Assembly: GCA_017161075.1 (NCBI GenBank)
Contig: CP046174.1
Location: 2,914,001 to 2,978,000 of the forward strand
DNA: 64,000 bases
Reading direction: 5' to 3'
From: Erysipelotrichaceae bacterium 66202529
GTDB taxonomy: Bacteria > Bacillota_I > Bacilli_A > Erysipelotrichales > Erysipelotrichaceae
In this document: in pieces, positions 35,331 through 45,012 of the stretch
Numbering within the stretch: the first letter of the stretch is position 1
How the letters are laid out: every line of letters starts with the position of its first letter
Made by a program: the position numbers and the translations under genes
The notes under the pieces: model-generated
What the model was told of the DNA's origin: nothing
The model's database searches: none
Seen by the model: only the letters and a program-made list of their open reading frames with translations

Positions 35331-38260
35331 TGCAAAGGAATTCCCTGTTTCGCAGACTGCTGATTACACTGACACTGACCGGTGCGGCAATCTGTCTGAT
35401 CTTCATGGGAACGGTTTTTGCCGGCGGAACCATCTCCAGCCTGAAGGATATCTCCTATCATCTGTTTCATCAACGGGTGAAATTCCGTGTATCCGATCTT
35501 CAGGAAATCATGACTACCGATATTTATCAGCAGGAAAACTACGAGGAGCTGTTATCGGAATGTGAAAAGGTATATCAGAGTGCTGCCGCGAATCCGTCAC
35601 AAATAGAATTGCCTAAGGCTGTTCTGGATAAAATGGAGGCGTTCTCCAAGCTGAAATATATCACCGGTTCGTATGTGATTTTTGATAAGGATGTTTTTCA
35701 TACGGATACGTATCCGGCGTATTATCTGACAGATGGGACGCCCGGAGATACCTATAATGATAAAAGTGATATTATCGCACGCTTTGGAAATGCTACGGCA
35801 CTGAAGCAGGCGGGCTATCCCCTGCATTCGGAATGGAAAACCTCCATGAAGCTAACCCGGGAGGATGAAAATGACGGCTTTTATTTTCAGCCGTATCTTG
35901 CGGCAGTAGAAAATCCAACAGAGAATATCAAAAGCTACGGCTACTGGGGAGACAGCATCCGTTTTCAAAGCTATGAAACAGAATTTATCACCTATTCCTT
36001 TCCCCTGATCAGTAGTGACCACAAGGTGTACGGCGTTGCCGGAGTTGAGATTTCCCTGGATTTTCTAAAGAAATATCTTCCCTATGAGGAATTGAACGAT
36101 GATTCCAGCAATGCCTATCTGCTGGCACGCAAGCAAAAGGGAAGCAGTACCTATGAGGTTATTTACAGCAACGGCCCCACCTATCGCAGTCTCTTTCCTG
36201 TCGGCAAGCATTTTAAGCTGGAGGAGGCTGAGGGAGAGCGGGGATCCTCTTTGCGCATAGATGAGCGGGAGCTGGTTATGCAGCAGGAGCAGCTGCATCT
36301 GTATGAAAGCAATACACCGTTTGTAGAACAGGAATGGTATCTGATTGGAACGCTGGAATATAATGCACTATACAGCAGTGCGATCCGGCTTCAGAAAACC
36401 TTTCTGTGGACGATGATGGGCTCAATTGTACTCGCCTTTATCATTGCACTGTTTACGAGTATGAAATTCTCCCATCCGATTGCCCGGCTTGCAGGCGCGC
36501 TGAAAAGCTTTGATCCAAGCAATGAAATGGCTCTGCCAAGAGTTAACATTCTGGAGATTGACGAGCTTGCTTCCTCCATTGAGGATCTCAGCCGTAATCT
36601 GTCCACGGCGGAATCCCGTCTCTCCCAGGTAATTCATGCGCTGGATATGCCAATCGGTGCGATCGAGGTCTACGATTCCGGCCTGATTTACTGTACCGAG
36701 GAAATACCGCATCTGCTCTGCTTCCAGAACAGAAAGCGGACGGCCTATACAAGGGATGAATTTAACCGTGAAATTGAGAGCTTTAAGACAAGAACCGAGG
36801 TTTTTGAAGAAAAAGAGGAATGGCAGGAGGGACGGCAGGTACAGACATATGTAGTTTCTCATCAGAGTGAGGATCATGAAACATGGCTGCGCTTCATTCT
36901 TTCTGAACATGAAGGGACACACGTTATTGTGGTCATGGATGTCAGTGATGAAATCCGCGAAAAGCAGAAGCTGACCTACGAGCGTGATCATGATGTCCTT
37001 ACACAGCTTATTAACAGAAGAGCCTTCCGTTCCCGTGTGGAAACGGTCTTAAAGTGTGAAGGCTGCGGAATATGCGCCATGATTTTATGGGATTTGGATA
37101 ATCTGAAGGTTATCAATGATACCTATGGTCATGATGCCGGGGATCAGCTGATTTGTGCAACTGCACGCTACCTGCAAAAGCTGACCTCCTCACGCTGTAT
37201 CGTATCCCGCATGGCAGGGGATGAATTCCTTGTCTTCTTCCACCATTATCAAAAGGAAAGTGAAATCCTTGCTCTTGTGGAGGGAATGCACCGCCAGATC
37301 AATTCCGGTACGATCACCTTTACCGGAGAGGAACAGATTCGGATCCGGCTGTCTGCCGGTATCGCCTGGTATCCAAGAAATGCAAAGGATTTTGATACAC
37401 TTAGTAAGTATGCGGACTTCGCCATGTACTCCATAAAGAGTACACAAAAGGGTGGTATTGAACAATTCAAGGCAAGCACATATCATAAGGACAAGCTGCT
37501 GCTCAGCGGACGTAATGAGCTGAATGAGATTCTGGATCATAATCTGGTCAGCTATGCCTACCAGCCAATCGTCGATTTGAAAACAAAGAGCATCTACGCA
37601 TTTGAAGCGCTGATGCGTCCACGTAGCACCATCATTACATCACCGGTGGATATTCTGCGGGTTGCCCGTTCGCAGAGTCAGCTGTACCGTGTGGAATTTA
37701 TGACCTGGACACAGTCCATAGCACAGTTTCATGCATTTCATGAAACCTTCCCGAAGGCCCGTCTGTTTATCAATTCCATTCCAAGCATTCCTATGCTGGA
37801 TGATCTGACCCGCAGTCTGGAGCAGGCATACACGGAATATCTGCCGCTCCTTGTCATTGAAATGATAGAAACCGATGAAATTGAACAGCATTATCTGGAA
37901 ACCAAGCAGCAATTTGCAAAGCATTGGAATGCCCATATTGCGATTGATGATTTCGGCAGCGGCTACAGCAATGATTCCACATTGTTGAATGTAGCGGTGA
38001 ATTATATCAAAATTGATATGATGTTTGTGCGGGATATCCATAAGGATGAAACCCGTCAGAAGCTGGTGGAAAATATGATCAGCTTCGCACATCGTCAAAA
38101 TATCCGGGTAATCGCAGAGGGCGTGGAAATTAAGGAAGAGCTTCAGCAGCTAATGCGCATGGGTGTGGATTTTGTACAGGGCTATTATCTGGGGAAGCCT
38201 GCTTTACGCATTGAAGAAATTGATGCAGAGAATATCCGGGATAAGCTTTCCGATGTATAA
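35330..38260 (+). CDS. Cache-HAMP-GGDEF-EAL membrane protein (module 2)
   Basis: 976 residues. Membrane helix about 8-30; long extracytoplasmic Cache-like sensor to about 340; second helix about 345-365; HAMP-like segment with the MKFSHPIARLAGALKSFDP start; a PAS-like stretch about 430-540; GGDEF domain about 545-705 with intact AGDEF (about 628) preceded by ILWDLDNLKVINDTYGHDAG; EAL domain about 715-965. EAL keeps FEALMRP, FINS, IEMIETDE, IDDFGSGYS, IKIDMMF and AEGVE. Both activities are possible. Larger than module 1 but with the same layout. Confidence 0.94.
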   Translation: MQRNSLFRRLLITLTLTGAAICLIFMGTVFAGGTISSLKDISYHLFHQRVKFRVSDLQEIMTTDIYQQENYEELLSECEKVYQSAAANPSQIELPKAVLDKMEAFSKLKYITGSYVIFDKDVFHTDTYPAYYLTDGTPGDTYNDKSDIIARFGNATALKQAGYPLHSEWKTSMKLTREDENDGFYFQPYLAAVENPTENIKSYGYWGDSIRFQSYETEFITYSFPLISSDHKVYGVAGVEISLDFLKKYLPYEELNDDSSNAYLLARKQKGSSTYEVIYSNGPTYRSLFPVGKHFKLEEAEGERGSSLRIDERELVMQQEQLHLYESNTPFVEQEWYLIGTLEYNALYSSAIRLQKTFLWTMMGSIVLAFIIALFTSMKFSHPIARLAGALKSFDPSNEMALPRVNILEIDELASSIEDLSRNLSTAESRLSQVIHALDMPIGAIEVYDSGLIYCTEEIPHLLCFQNRKRTAYTRDEFNREIESFKTRTEVFEEKEEWQEGRQVQTYVVSHQSEDHETWLRFILSEHEGTHVIVVMDVSDEIREKQKLTYERDHDVLTQLINRRAFRSRVETVLKCEGCGICAMILWDLDNLKVINDTYGHDAGDQLICATARYLQKLTSSRCIVSRMAGDEFLVFFHHYQKESEILALVEGMHRQINSGTITFTGEEQIRIRLSAGIAWYPRNAKDFDTLSKYADFAMYSIKSTQKGGIEQFKASTYHKDKLLLSGRNELNEILDHNLVSYAYQPIVDLKTKSIYAFEALMRPRSTIITSPVDILRVARSQSQLYRVEFMTWTQSIAQFHAFHETFPKARLFINSIPSIPMLDDLTRSLEQAYTEYLPLLVIEMIETDEIEQHYLETKQQFAKHWNAHIAIDDFGSGYSNDSTLLNVAVNYIKIDMMFVRDIHKDETRQKLVENMISFAHRQNIRVIAEGVEIKEELQQLMRMGVDFVQGYYLGKPALRIEEIDAENIRDKLSDV

Positions 38261-38448
38261 TTGTATAAAAGCAGTAATTTACTCCCTTTAGAGTATCCGT
38301 ATACATGAGAGAGCAGGAAGCAGGAAAATCCTGAGAATAAGAAAGCACCTTATTTCTTTTCCATAGATGTACAGACTGCCTGTTCCTCGTAACAAAGCTG
38401 TACCTAAGCATAAAAGCTTATTATGTCTTTACCATATAATTGGATATA

Positions 38449-38493
38449 AAAAAACAGGAAACCGCAAGCATCATCGACGGCTTCCTGTTTTTA
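38449..38493. terminator. bidirectional terminator between module 2 and PRD regulator
   Basis: AAAAACAGGAA ... TTCCTGTTTTT between convergent genes. Confidence 0.85.
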
Positions 38494-40278
38494 TGTGAAA
38501 TGCGGCAGCAGCTTTTTCAGCTGCTCCTTTAGCTGGATGATATCCTCCTGCAAATGCTCATAGCCGGATACTGCAAAGCCTGCCAGACATACCTGCTGGA
38601 TTGCCTTTCCTTCGATATACAGCTGCTTTTTAAGCTCCAGCATCGAGATAAAGGAAGCAGAAATACGCTCATCATACAGCACGATCAGCATACAGTCCTG
38701 CAGCAGCAGACGATGCATCGCAAGCATGGATACAAACTCATGAAAGCTCATGTCCGTACAATGATCATGCAGCTTTTGATATAACAGCTGATGCAGTGCA
38801 TCCTCATTCTCCGCATGGCGGCGATGATGGGTACAGGGGATGGGCTGCTTCATGGCACGGCTCTGTCTGAGCTGTTTCAGATAAAGCTGCAGCTTTTGTA
38901 TATCACTGTCCTGAATCATACTGCTGATTTCAACGTTGGGAACCCTTTGGTGCAGATAATCAAAGGTGATGAAAAAATCCACCTCATCCGCAGCAGCATC
39001 GATTTCATCCTCTGTCAGGATTCTTGCGATATCAATCTGTCCGATCGCCTCTGTAATCCGCATGCGTCCATAATATGCCAGCTCCAGCGAGCAATTTACA
39101 ATCAGGCCTGCACGAAACCGTTCTGTTTTCTTGAGCTGATGAAAATAAGGAAGGAGAAGCATGGATAAGCGGGTATATTCACTTTCATATAGCTGCAACG
39201 CCTGCAATGCCGCATCCCTGTGAAACAAACGCATCACACATAGACATTCTGCCATGGAATCGTATTTCACCTGGTTATCGTGATAATGCAGCACCCGCAT
39301 ACCATGCTGTCTGCGTAGTATTGCGGTCTGTAGCAATATGGAAAACAAAACCGGCAGCTCCTCATCCTCAAGCGGCCCATATTCCTGAACCAATCCGTTA
39401 AAAAACCGGTTAGCCAGCTCCTTTGTTTCCTTAGTAAGAGCAAAATTATGCAGCATGCTTCTATTCCACTGCCGTGCACCGCTTTCGATCATCTGTTCCA
39501 GAAACTGCATTTCCAACGCATTGACATCCATGTGAAAATACTCCTGCAGCAGCCTGTGTACAGTTTCATTTCCTTTATAGCATACTGCGTCCCGCAGCCC
39601 ATGCCCCATCTGAATCCGCTTCATCATGATGCCAAGATATATACTGAAGTGATGCAGTGCATTTGCTGTAAAGCGCTGCTGATAGGCTTCCTCATAAATA
39701 TGAAGAATCCTGCGGAACAGGGCTTTATGCTCCTGCAGGAATACCGGCTCTATGCTCATGATCATCGCCTTATCTGCACGCTGGTAAAAATAATAAAGAA
39801 CAAACAGACGAATCTGCTGCTCCTCTCCGGCAATGTGCAGATGCGTACCTTTTTCTATTTTCAACTGGAACATGCGCAGCATACTCTCCCAGCATTGCAA
39901 ATCCTCCTTAAGCTGCAGCCGGTTGGTATACAGCTCATCGGCAAGTGTATCCATCGTATATACATCCTGTGTAAACAGTAAAAGGATCATACCGTGATAA
40001 AACCGATCCAGATCCGGCTTGATTTCCAGCACTCTGGACTCCAGAATATAGCGGACATATTCCTCCTCCTGCTCCTGCAGCTGCATCCGCACACCGCTGC
40101 CCCGTTTTGCCTCTATAAAGGAATTTACACTGTTTCTGTGTAGATAGGAATTGATTGCCTTGATATCGTTGCGTATCGTTTTTTCGCTGAAGCCGAATTC
40201 CTGGCATATACTCTGAATCGGCTGATAGTGCTTCTGTGATAACAGATACAGAAGCATTCTTCGCTGTCGCTGGTTCAT
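38491..40278 (-). CDS. PRD-containing transcriptional regulator (BglG/MtlR-like)
   Basis: 595 residues from ATG 40278; a longer frame to 40347 crosses the operator palindromes. HTH_11-type domain about 1-60 (RRMLLYLLSQKHYQPIQSIC, then GFSEKTIRNDIKAIN). Two PRD-like helical domains follow (about 170-390). An EIIB-like part has RFRAGLIVNCSLELAYYGR, with a Cys in the expected position. The C-terminal part resembles EIIA-type domains but without a clear catalytic His. Such regulators are normally PTS-controlled activators of sugar operons; here the divergent target is an MFS carrier and an amidohydrolase, not a PTS. Assignment of the PRD and PTS parts is moderate. Confidence 0.82.
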   Translation of the reverse strand: MNQRQRRMLLYLLSQKHYQPIQSICQEFGFSEKTIRNDIKAINSYLHRNSVNSFIEAKRGSGVRMQLQEQEEEYVRYILESRVLEIKPDLDRFYHGMILLLFTQDVYTMDTLADELYTNRLQLKEDLQCWESMLRMFQLKIEKGTHLHIAGEEQQIRLFVLYYFYQRADKAMIMSIEPVFLQEHKALFRRILHIYEEAYQQRFTANALHHFSIYLGIMMKRIQMGHGLRDAVCYKGNETVHRLLQEYFHMDVNALEMQFLEQMIESGARQWNRSMLHNFALTKETKELANRFFNGLVQEYGPLEDEELPVLFSILLQTAILRRQHGMRVLHYHDNQVKYDSMAECLCVMRLFHRDAALQALQLYESEYTRLSMLLLPYFHQLKKTERFRAGLIVNCSLELAYYGRMRITEAIGQIDIARILTEDEIDAAADEVDFFITFDYLHQRVPNVEISSMIQDSDIQKLQLYLKQLRQSRAMKQPIPCTHHRRHAENEDALHQLLYQKLHDHCTDMSFHEFVSMLAMHRLLLQDCMLIVLYDERISASFISMLELKKQLYIEGKAIQQVCLAGFAVSGYEHLQEDIIQLKEQLKKLLPHFT

Positions 40279-40328
40279 ATTTTTCCCGCCTTCTATATGT
40301 AAAAATTTTACCACAGTTCCGGTAATTT

Positions 40329-40389
40329 TACTACTTAACAACGCCATAGACAGGCCTATAATAGTCTATGGTATAGAAAGTAAGTAGTA
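40329..40389. promoter_or_regulatory. nested inverted repeats over the MFS-amidohydrolase promoter
   Basis: Outer pair TACTACTTA (40329-40337) and TAAGTAGTA (40381-40389); inner pair CCATAGAC (40344-40351) and GTCTATGG (40364-40371). Both are perfect and nearly concentric. The promoter TTAACA (40335-40340), 16 bp, TATAAT (40357-40362) lies inside them. Confidence 0.75.
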
Positions 40390-40406
40390 TTTGAGGAGGC
40401 AATAAC

Positions 40407-42005
40407 ATGGAAACTGTACTAAAACAAAAGAAACAGATGATATATCTTCCACTGATTGTTCTAATGTTTACACAAATTGGAACATCCGGGGATAATGCAG
40501 TGCTCAGTGTCGCAACGAATTCACTAATAACCGCACTGAACGCAAGTATGAATGATATTCAGCTTGCCAACATGGTCTATTCGCTCTGTGCCGGAGCCTT
40601 TATGGTTGCCGGAGGTATGCTGGGAATCATTATCGGCTGGAAAAAGAATTTCCGCATCGGTGTGATTCTCGCAATCGTAGGAGAGCTCATGCTGGCAATC
40701 TCTACAAATGTTGTGATGTTTACCTGGGGCGGCAGATTGCTGGTTGGTCTTGGAGCCAGCTTTATGATTCCCTCCGTTCTTGGTTTGATTCCGGGAATCT
40801 ATAGCGGAAAGGAGCGTGTCTTTGCCTTTGGTGCCATCGGCGCCGCTACCGGAATTGCCGCTGCTGCGGGACCGATTGTCGCAGGCTTTTTACTGGATGC
40901 CTTTGGCTTCCGTGTTGCATTTGGAGCACTCGCGGTTTACTTCCTGCTGATTCTGATTGGCTCCTATGCGATTCCCGATGTGGAGCGTTCCGCACAAAGA
41001 CTGAAAATGGATGTACGCGGAACCATTGTTGCCGCTCTTGGACTGTTCCTGTTTCTGATTGGAATTTCCAAAATTTCGGTATGGGGTTTAATTACGCCGC
41101 TGCAGGCACCGTTTACCGTATTCGGTATTTCCCCTTCCCTGCCGCTGGCTGCGCTTGGCATTATCGTCCTTGCATTGCTGGTCGTTATGGAGAAAAGCAT
41201 TGAGCAGAAAAACGGCTGTGCTCTGCTTCCTTCCTCCTTTCTGAAATCTGCACAGGTACGTGCCGGACTATTTGCAAGTGCAATCGTCTTTCTGTATCTG
41301 GGTGGAACGGTCATGCTGGTGAATCCCTATTTGCAGGTAGTCGGTGGCTTTAATGCCGTACAAACCGGAATCGCCATGATCTGTGTGGGTGCTCCGATGT
41401 TTCTGGCATCCATGGGAATACCGAAGTACGCAGCGCAAATTCATCCGAAAACGATTCTTCGTATCGGTTATATCCTGCTTGCTGTATCTGTCATCCCTAT
41501 GGCATTATCCCTGCAGGAAAACGGTGTCTCCATCGGTATGTATATCGGTTTGATTATCGCCGGAGTCGGTCAGGGCATGTTAAGCTCACAGGCAAGCAAT
41601 GTAGTCGCACTGGCAGTTAATGAGCGTGATGCACAGCAATCCGGCGGTATACAGGCAACCGCAAGAAATGTCGGACAGGCAATCGGTGTTGCAGTTCTGG
41701 GTATGGTGATGATATTCACGATCAATGCCAATCTGGACAGCGGCATGAAGAAGGATAACCAAATATCCGCAGCTGTCATACAGCAGGAGGAAACAAAAAA
41801 CGTTAGCTTTATGTCGGATACAGCATTTATTTCCACACTTTCCGATATTCCCATGAAGCCACAGGAGCAGCAGGAGCTTGTCCGCCTCAATGCACAGGCC
41901 CGTATGCACTCCACACAATATGCTCTTTATGTGCTAGGAATCCTCTCTCTGGTATGTATTCTCAGCACAGGCGGCATAACGATTACAAAAAAAGAACAGG
42001 CGTAA
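40407..42005 (+). CDS. MFS drug:proton antiporter-like carrier, DHA2 (14-helix) type
   Basis: 532 residues with about 14 hydrophobic segments. Begins QKKQMIYLPLIVLMFTQIGTSGDNAVLSVATNSL, with the DHA2 D-N-x-x-L pattern. GRLLVGLGASFMIPSVLGLIPGIYSGKERVFAFGAIGAATGIAAAAGPIVAGFLLD contains the antiporter motif C region. Paired in an operon with an amidohydrolase 31 bp downstream, which suggests uptake or export of the substrate of that enzyme. Start after TTGAGGAGG. Confidence 0.92.
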   Translation: METVLKQKKQMIYLPLIVLMFTQIGTSGDNAVLSVATNSLITALNASMNDIQLANMVYSLCAGAFMVAGGMLGIIIGWKKNFRIGVILAIVGELMLAISTNVVMFTWGGRLLVGLGASFMIPSVLGLIPGIYSGKERVFAFGAIGAATGIAAAAGPIVAGFLLDAFGFRVAFGALAVYFLLILIGSYAIPDVERSAQRLKMDVRGTIVAALGLFLFLIGISKISVWGLITPLQAPFTVFGISPSLPLAALGIIVLALLVVMEKSIEQKNGCALLPSSFLKSAQVRAGLFASAIVFLYLGGTVMLVNPYLQVVGGFNAVQTGIAMICVGAPMFLASMGIPKYAAQIHPKTILRIGYILLAVSVIPMALSLQENGVSIGMYIGLIIAGVGQGMLSSQASNVVALAVNERDAQQSGGIQATARNVGQAIGVAVLGMVMIFTINANLDSGMKKDNQISAAVIQQEETKNVSFMSDTAFISTLSDIPMKPQEQQELVRLNAQARMHSTQYALYVLGILSLVCILSTGGITITKKEQA

Positions 42006-42036
42006 GCATGCATCTAAACAAAGGAGATGATGAAGG

Positions 42037-43620
42037 ATGCAGAAATTATATACAAATGGTACGATTTTAACGATGAAGGATGACGATTTATACAGCGAGG
42101 CTTTATTGATTAAGGACGGTTTAATTCAGGCTGTTGGGTCAAAATCCAGCCTGGAAGCATTATGTGAAGCGGATTGTGAGCGCGTTGATCTGAACGGACA
42201 GTGTTTGATGCCCTCTTTTATCGATGCACATTCCCACCTGCTGCAGTTTGCGAACACCCTGAAGTTTGTTCCCCTGAAAAGCTGTACCTGCGTGGCGGAT
42301 ATTCAAAAGGAAATCAAACGCTATATCGAAGAAAAGCAGGTTGCCAGTGGAGAGTGGGTCATGGGCTTCGGGTATGACCACAATGCACTAGCAGAGCATC
42401 GCCATCCAACCTGTCAGGAGCTGGATGCGGTAAGTGAAGGACATCCAATCATTCTTGCGCATTCCTCGTTCCATATGGGAGTATTGAATTCTATGGCATT
42501 GCAGCTGTACGGGCTGGATGACAGTGTGCAGAATCCGGAGGGTGGCAGCTATGGCCGTGATGAGAACGGACACCTGAACGGCTATATGGAGGAGGTAACC
42601 TTCATGCGCGGCCCCGGAGAACGTGTCATGAGTCTGGATCATATTGATGATTATGCGGTTGAGGCACAGAAAATCTATGCCAGCTTCGGTATTACAACAG
42701 CGCAGGAGGGCTTCGCTCATAAAAGCGAAGTGGATATTTACGAGCGGCTGGGAAATAATGAAAAAATGCTGCTGGATATGGTTGCTTATGTGGATATCGT
42801 TGAGGACAGTGAGGTTGTACAAAACAGAACCGATCTAAAAGATTATAAAAAGCATTTCCGTATCGGAGGCTACAAGCTGTTTCTGGATGGCTCTCCACAG
42901 GGTAAGACTGCATGGATGAGCAAGCCGTATGAAAACAGTGGTGATTATTGCGGTTATCCAATCTATACCGATGAGCAGGTTGATGGCTATGTTCAGCAGG
43001 CACTGGACGAGCACCGCCAGCTTCTGGTTCATTGTAACGGGGATGCAGCCAGCCAGCAGATGCTGAACGGCTTTCATCACAGCAGACAGAAAACAACCGA
43101 TACACGCCCTGTCATGGTTCATTCTCAGACACTGCGTCCGGATCAGCTGCCGCAGCTGAAGGAAACCGGGGTCATGCCAAGCTATTTTGTAGCCCATGTT
43201 TATCACTGGGGAGATGTACATTTTGTAAATTTCGGTAAGGAGCGTGCGGAAAATATAAGCTGTACAGCAAGCGCCCTGCAAAACGGCATCACGTTCACCT
43301 TCCATCAGGATACACCGGTCATTCTTCCGGATATGCTGGAAAGTGTATGGACAGCAGTAAACCGTATAACCAAAAACGGCATGGTCTTAGGAGAACAGCA
43401 GCGGATCAGTGTTCTGGAGGCATTAAAGGCAGTCACGATCAATGCAGCCTATCAGTATTTTGAAGAGGATAAGAAAGGTACACTGGAATCCGGAAAGCTT
43501 GCGGATCTGGTCATTCTGAGTGAAAATCCATTGAAAACGGATCCGATGAAGCTACGTGATATTCAGGTCATGGAAACCATTAAGGAAGGTCACACAATCT
43601 ATTCAAAGCATTCCGCATAA
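42037..43620 (+). CDS. YtcJ-type amidohydrolase
   Basis: 527 residues. Starts QKLYTNGTILTM, the small beta domain. Metal motif DAHSHLLQ (about 64-71), GYDHNALAEHRHP, LFLDGSPQGKTAWMSKPY, LVHCNGDAA (about 331-339, the metal His), VHSQTLRPDQL, FHQDTPVI (about 427-434) and the C-terminal GTLESGKLADLVIL. Zinc-dependent hydrolase of the amidohydrolase_3 group, attacking amides or other C-N bonds; substrate not predictable. Co-transcribed with an MFS carrier under the PRD regulator. Confidence 0.92.
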   Translation: MQKLYTNGTILTMKDDDLYSEALLIKDGLIQAVGSKSSLEALCEADCERVDLNGQCLMPSFIDAHSHLLQFANTLKFVPLKSCTCVADIQKEIKRYIEEKQVASGEWVMGFGYDHNALAEHRHPTCQELDAVSEGHPIILAHSSFHMGVLNSMALQLYGLDDSVQNPEGGSYGRDENGHLNGYMEEVTFMRGPGERVMSLDHIDDYAVEAQKIYASFGITTAQEGFAHKSEVDIYERLGNNEKMLLDMVAYVDIVEDSEVVQNRTDLKDYKKHFRIGGYKLFLDGSPQGKTAWMSKPYENSGDYCGYPIYTDEQVDGYVQQALDEHRQLLVHCNGDAASQQMLNGFHHSRQKTTDTRPVMVHSQTLRPDQLPQLKETGVMPSYFVAHVYHWGDVHFVNFGKERAENISCTASALQNGITFTFHQDTPVILPDMLESVWTAVNRITKNGMVLGEQQRISVLEALKAVTINAAYQYFEEDKKGTLESGKLADLVILSENPLKTDPMKLRDIQVMETIKEGHTIYSKHSA

Positions 43621-44338
43621 AGCGGCTGTAAAAGGAGAATCACACACAAAGGCTGCTGAATATACAAAGACATAAATTACGCGGTCTGTAAAAGTAATCT
43701 CCTTATGAAGCTTGTGAAAAAGAAAAATTTATTTTCCCTGCAATTTCATTGAAATATAATCGTAGAAATAGACGGTATAGAAAATCGTCTATTTTTTTCA
43801 GCATCCATTCCCTTCCCTTTTAAGACTTTGATGCTTGGACTTTCCTTGTTCATAGCATGCATAGCTTCCTATTGTTAATAACAGGTTTCTGTTATAGCCT
43901 ACGCATATCAGTCTGCATATCATGATCGAAGGATTCTCTGAAGCTGTTTCTATAAATCATGGATGCTATGATGAATAGTGCAATTCCTTGATCAATTCTG
44001 AAAAACTGTATCTATTTACAAATTTTCAGATGCTACGATGCATGCTGCAATTTCTTTCCTTATCACAAGGTATTTGGATGAATCCTATGGAAATATCACT
44101 CTGCCGGCGGCGCTTTGTGTTTACCGTTCATTCTGTATCGGAAGTAATTTCTTTTTAGCAATCGCTCTTGAAGCCCCTTGCTCGCTCTTTCCCATATGGG
44201 AATATTACAATTCACAGCCATAAAAAGTCAGAAGAAGTATGGATGAATAATACCTCTCTCCCATTTCATACCATATTCTACTTGAAATTCACATAGGCTT
44301 AGGTTAACTACGAATCAAAACAAGAAAATTACTTCTTT
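43621..44338. other. intergenic region before hsp20
   Basis: A terminator-like hairpin AAATAGACG ... CGTCTATTTTTTT lies at 43766-43799, probably for the amidohydrolase operon. The remaining about 540 bp hold no supported gene. Confidence 0.55.
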
Positions 44339-44365
44339 TTAGCACTCTTGTATTGACAGTGCTAA
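44339..44365. promoter_or_regulatory. CIRCE HrcA operator of hsp20
   Basis: TTAGCACTC, 9 bp, then CAGTGCTAA: perfect left arm, one-base change at the start of the right arm. It shares TTGTATTGACAGTGCTAA with the distal htpG operator. Confidence 0.9.
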
Positions 44366-44380
44366 AATATGTGATATAAT
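44353..44380 (+). promoter_or_regulatory. sigma-A promoter of hsp20
   Basis: TTGACA (44353-44358), 16 bp, TATAAT (44375-44380). The -35 is inside the CIRCE element, so HrcA would block polymerase directly. Confidence 0.85.
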
Positions 44381-44388
44381 AACAGTGA

Positions 44389-44476
44389 AGATGAGGTAGG
44401 GCCTCTGCAGGACATGAGTTTCAGGAATCGAGGCGATGTGTTCAGGCAGTAATCCTGCAATCGTTTATACTCATCT
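44389..44476 (+). ncRNA. candidate structured 5' leader of hsp20
   Basis: The leader between the promoter and hsp20 is about 130 nt. AGATGAG (44389-44395) can pair with CTCATCT (44470-44476), extended by TA/TA past a bulge. Inside, GCCTC (44401-44405) pairs with GAGGC (44430-44434), and CAGG (44443-44446) with CCTG (44454-44457). This is a possible three-way junction. No known riboswitch or thermometer motif recognised. Confidence 0.35.
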
Positions 44477-44518
44477 GAAAAATCTGATTCATATATTATA
44501 TAGAAAGAGGTGGACTTT

Positions 44519-44932
44519 ATGATGAGATTTTTACCAGACGTATTTACAGACACATTTGAAGACATGTGGAAGGATCCGTTTTTCACAAAGAGCAACAGCT
44601 GCATGAAAACAGATGTTCGTGAGGTAGACGGTAACTATCTGCTGGACATGGAGCTGCCTGGTTATAAGAAGGAAGACATCCATCTGGAATTAAAGGATGG
44701 ATACCTCAACATTACAGCCGCACGAAACAGTTCCAACGAAGAGAAGGATGATGTAGGTAACATTATCCGTCAGGAGCGCTACAGCGGTTCCTGCACACGT
44801 AACTTCTATGTCGGAGATTCCATCCGTGAGGAGGATATCCGTGCAAGCTTTGATAATGGAGAGCTGAAGATCACCTTCCCGAAGGAAGAAAGCAAAAAGG
44901 TTGAAGAAAAACGGTTTATTCCTATTGAATAA
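44519..44932 (+). CDS. hsp20: Hsp20 small heat-shock protein
   Basis: 137 residues. The GTG at 44510 overlaps the ribosome site AGAGGTGG, so I place the start at ATG 44519 (44522 is equally possible). Alpha-crystallin domain about 32-130: DVREVDGNYLLDMELPGYKKEDIHLELKDGYLNI, RQERYSGSCTRNFYVGD, and the family end signature ASFDNGELKITFPKE. The C-terminal RFIPIE gives the I-x-I/V-like oligomer motif (IPI). ATP-independent holdase in the cytoplasm. Controlled by the CIRCE element over its promoter. Confidence 0.96.
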   Translation: MMRFLPDVFTDTFEDMWKDPFFTKSNSCMKTDVREVDGNYLLDMELPGYKKEDIHLELKDGYLNITAARNSSNEEKDDVGNIIRQERYSGSCTRNFYVGDSIREEDIRASFDNGELKITFPKEESKKVEEKRFIPIE

Positions 44933-44937
44933 ACGCT

Positions 44938-44967
44938 GAGAGGATGCCGAAAGGTATCCTTTTTCTT
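44938..44967 (+). terminator. terminator of hsp20
   Basis: GAGGATgCC-gaaa-GGtATCCTTTTTC hairpin right after the stop codon. Confidence 0.75.
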
Positions 44968-45012
44968 TTTGACTTTCCCGTTCCATGGTATACTATATAC
45001 AGAGGTGAATTT

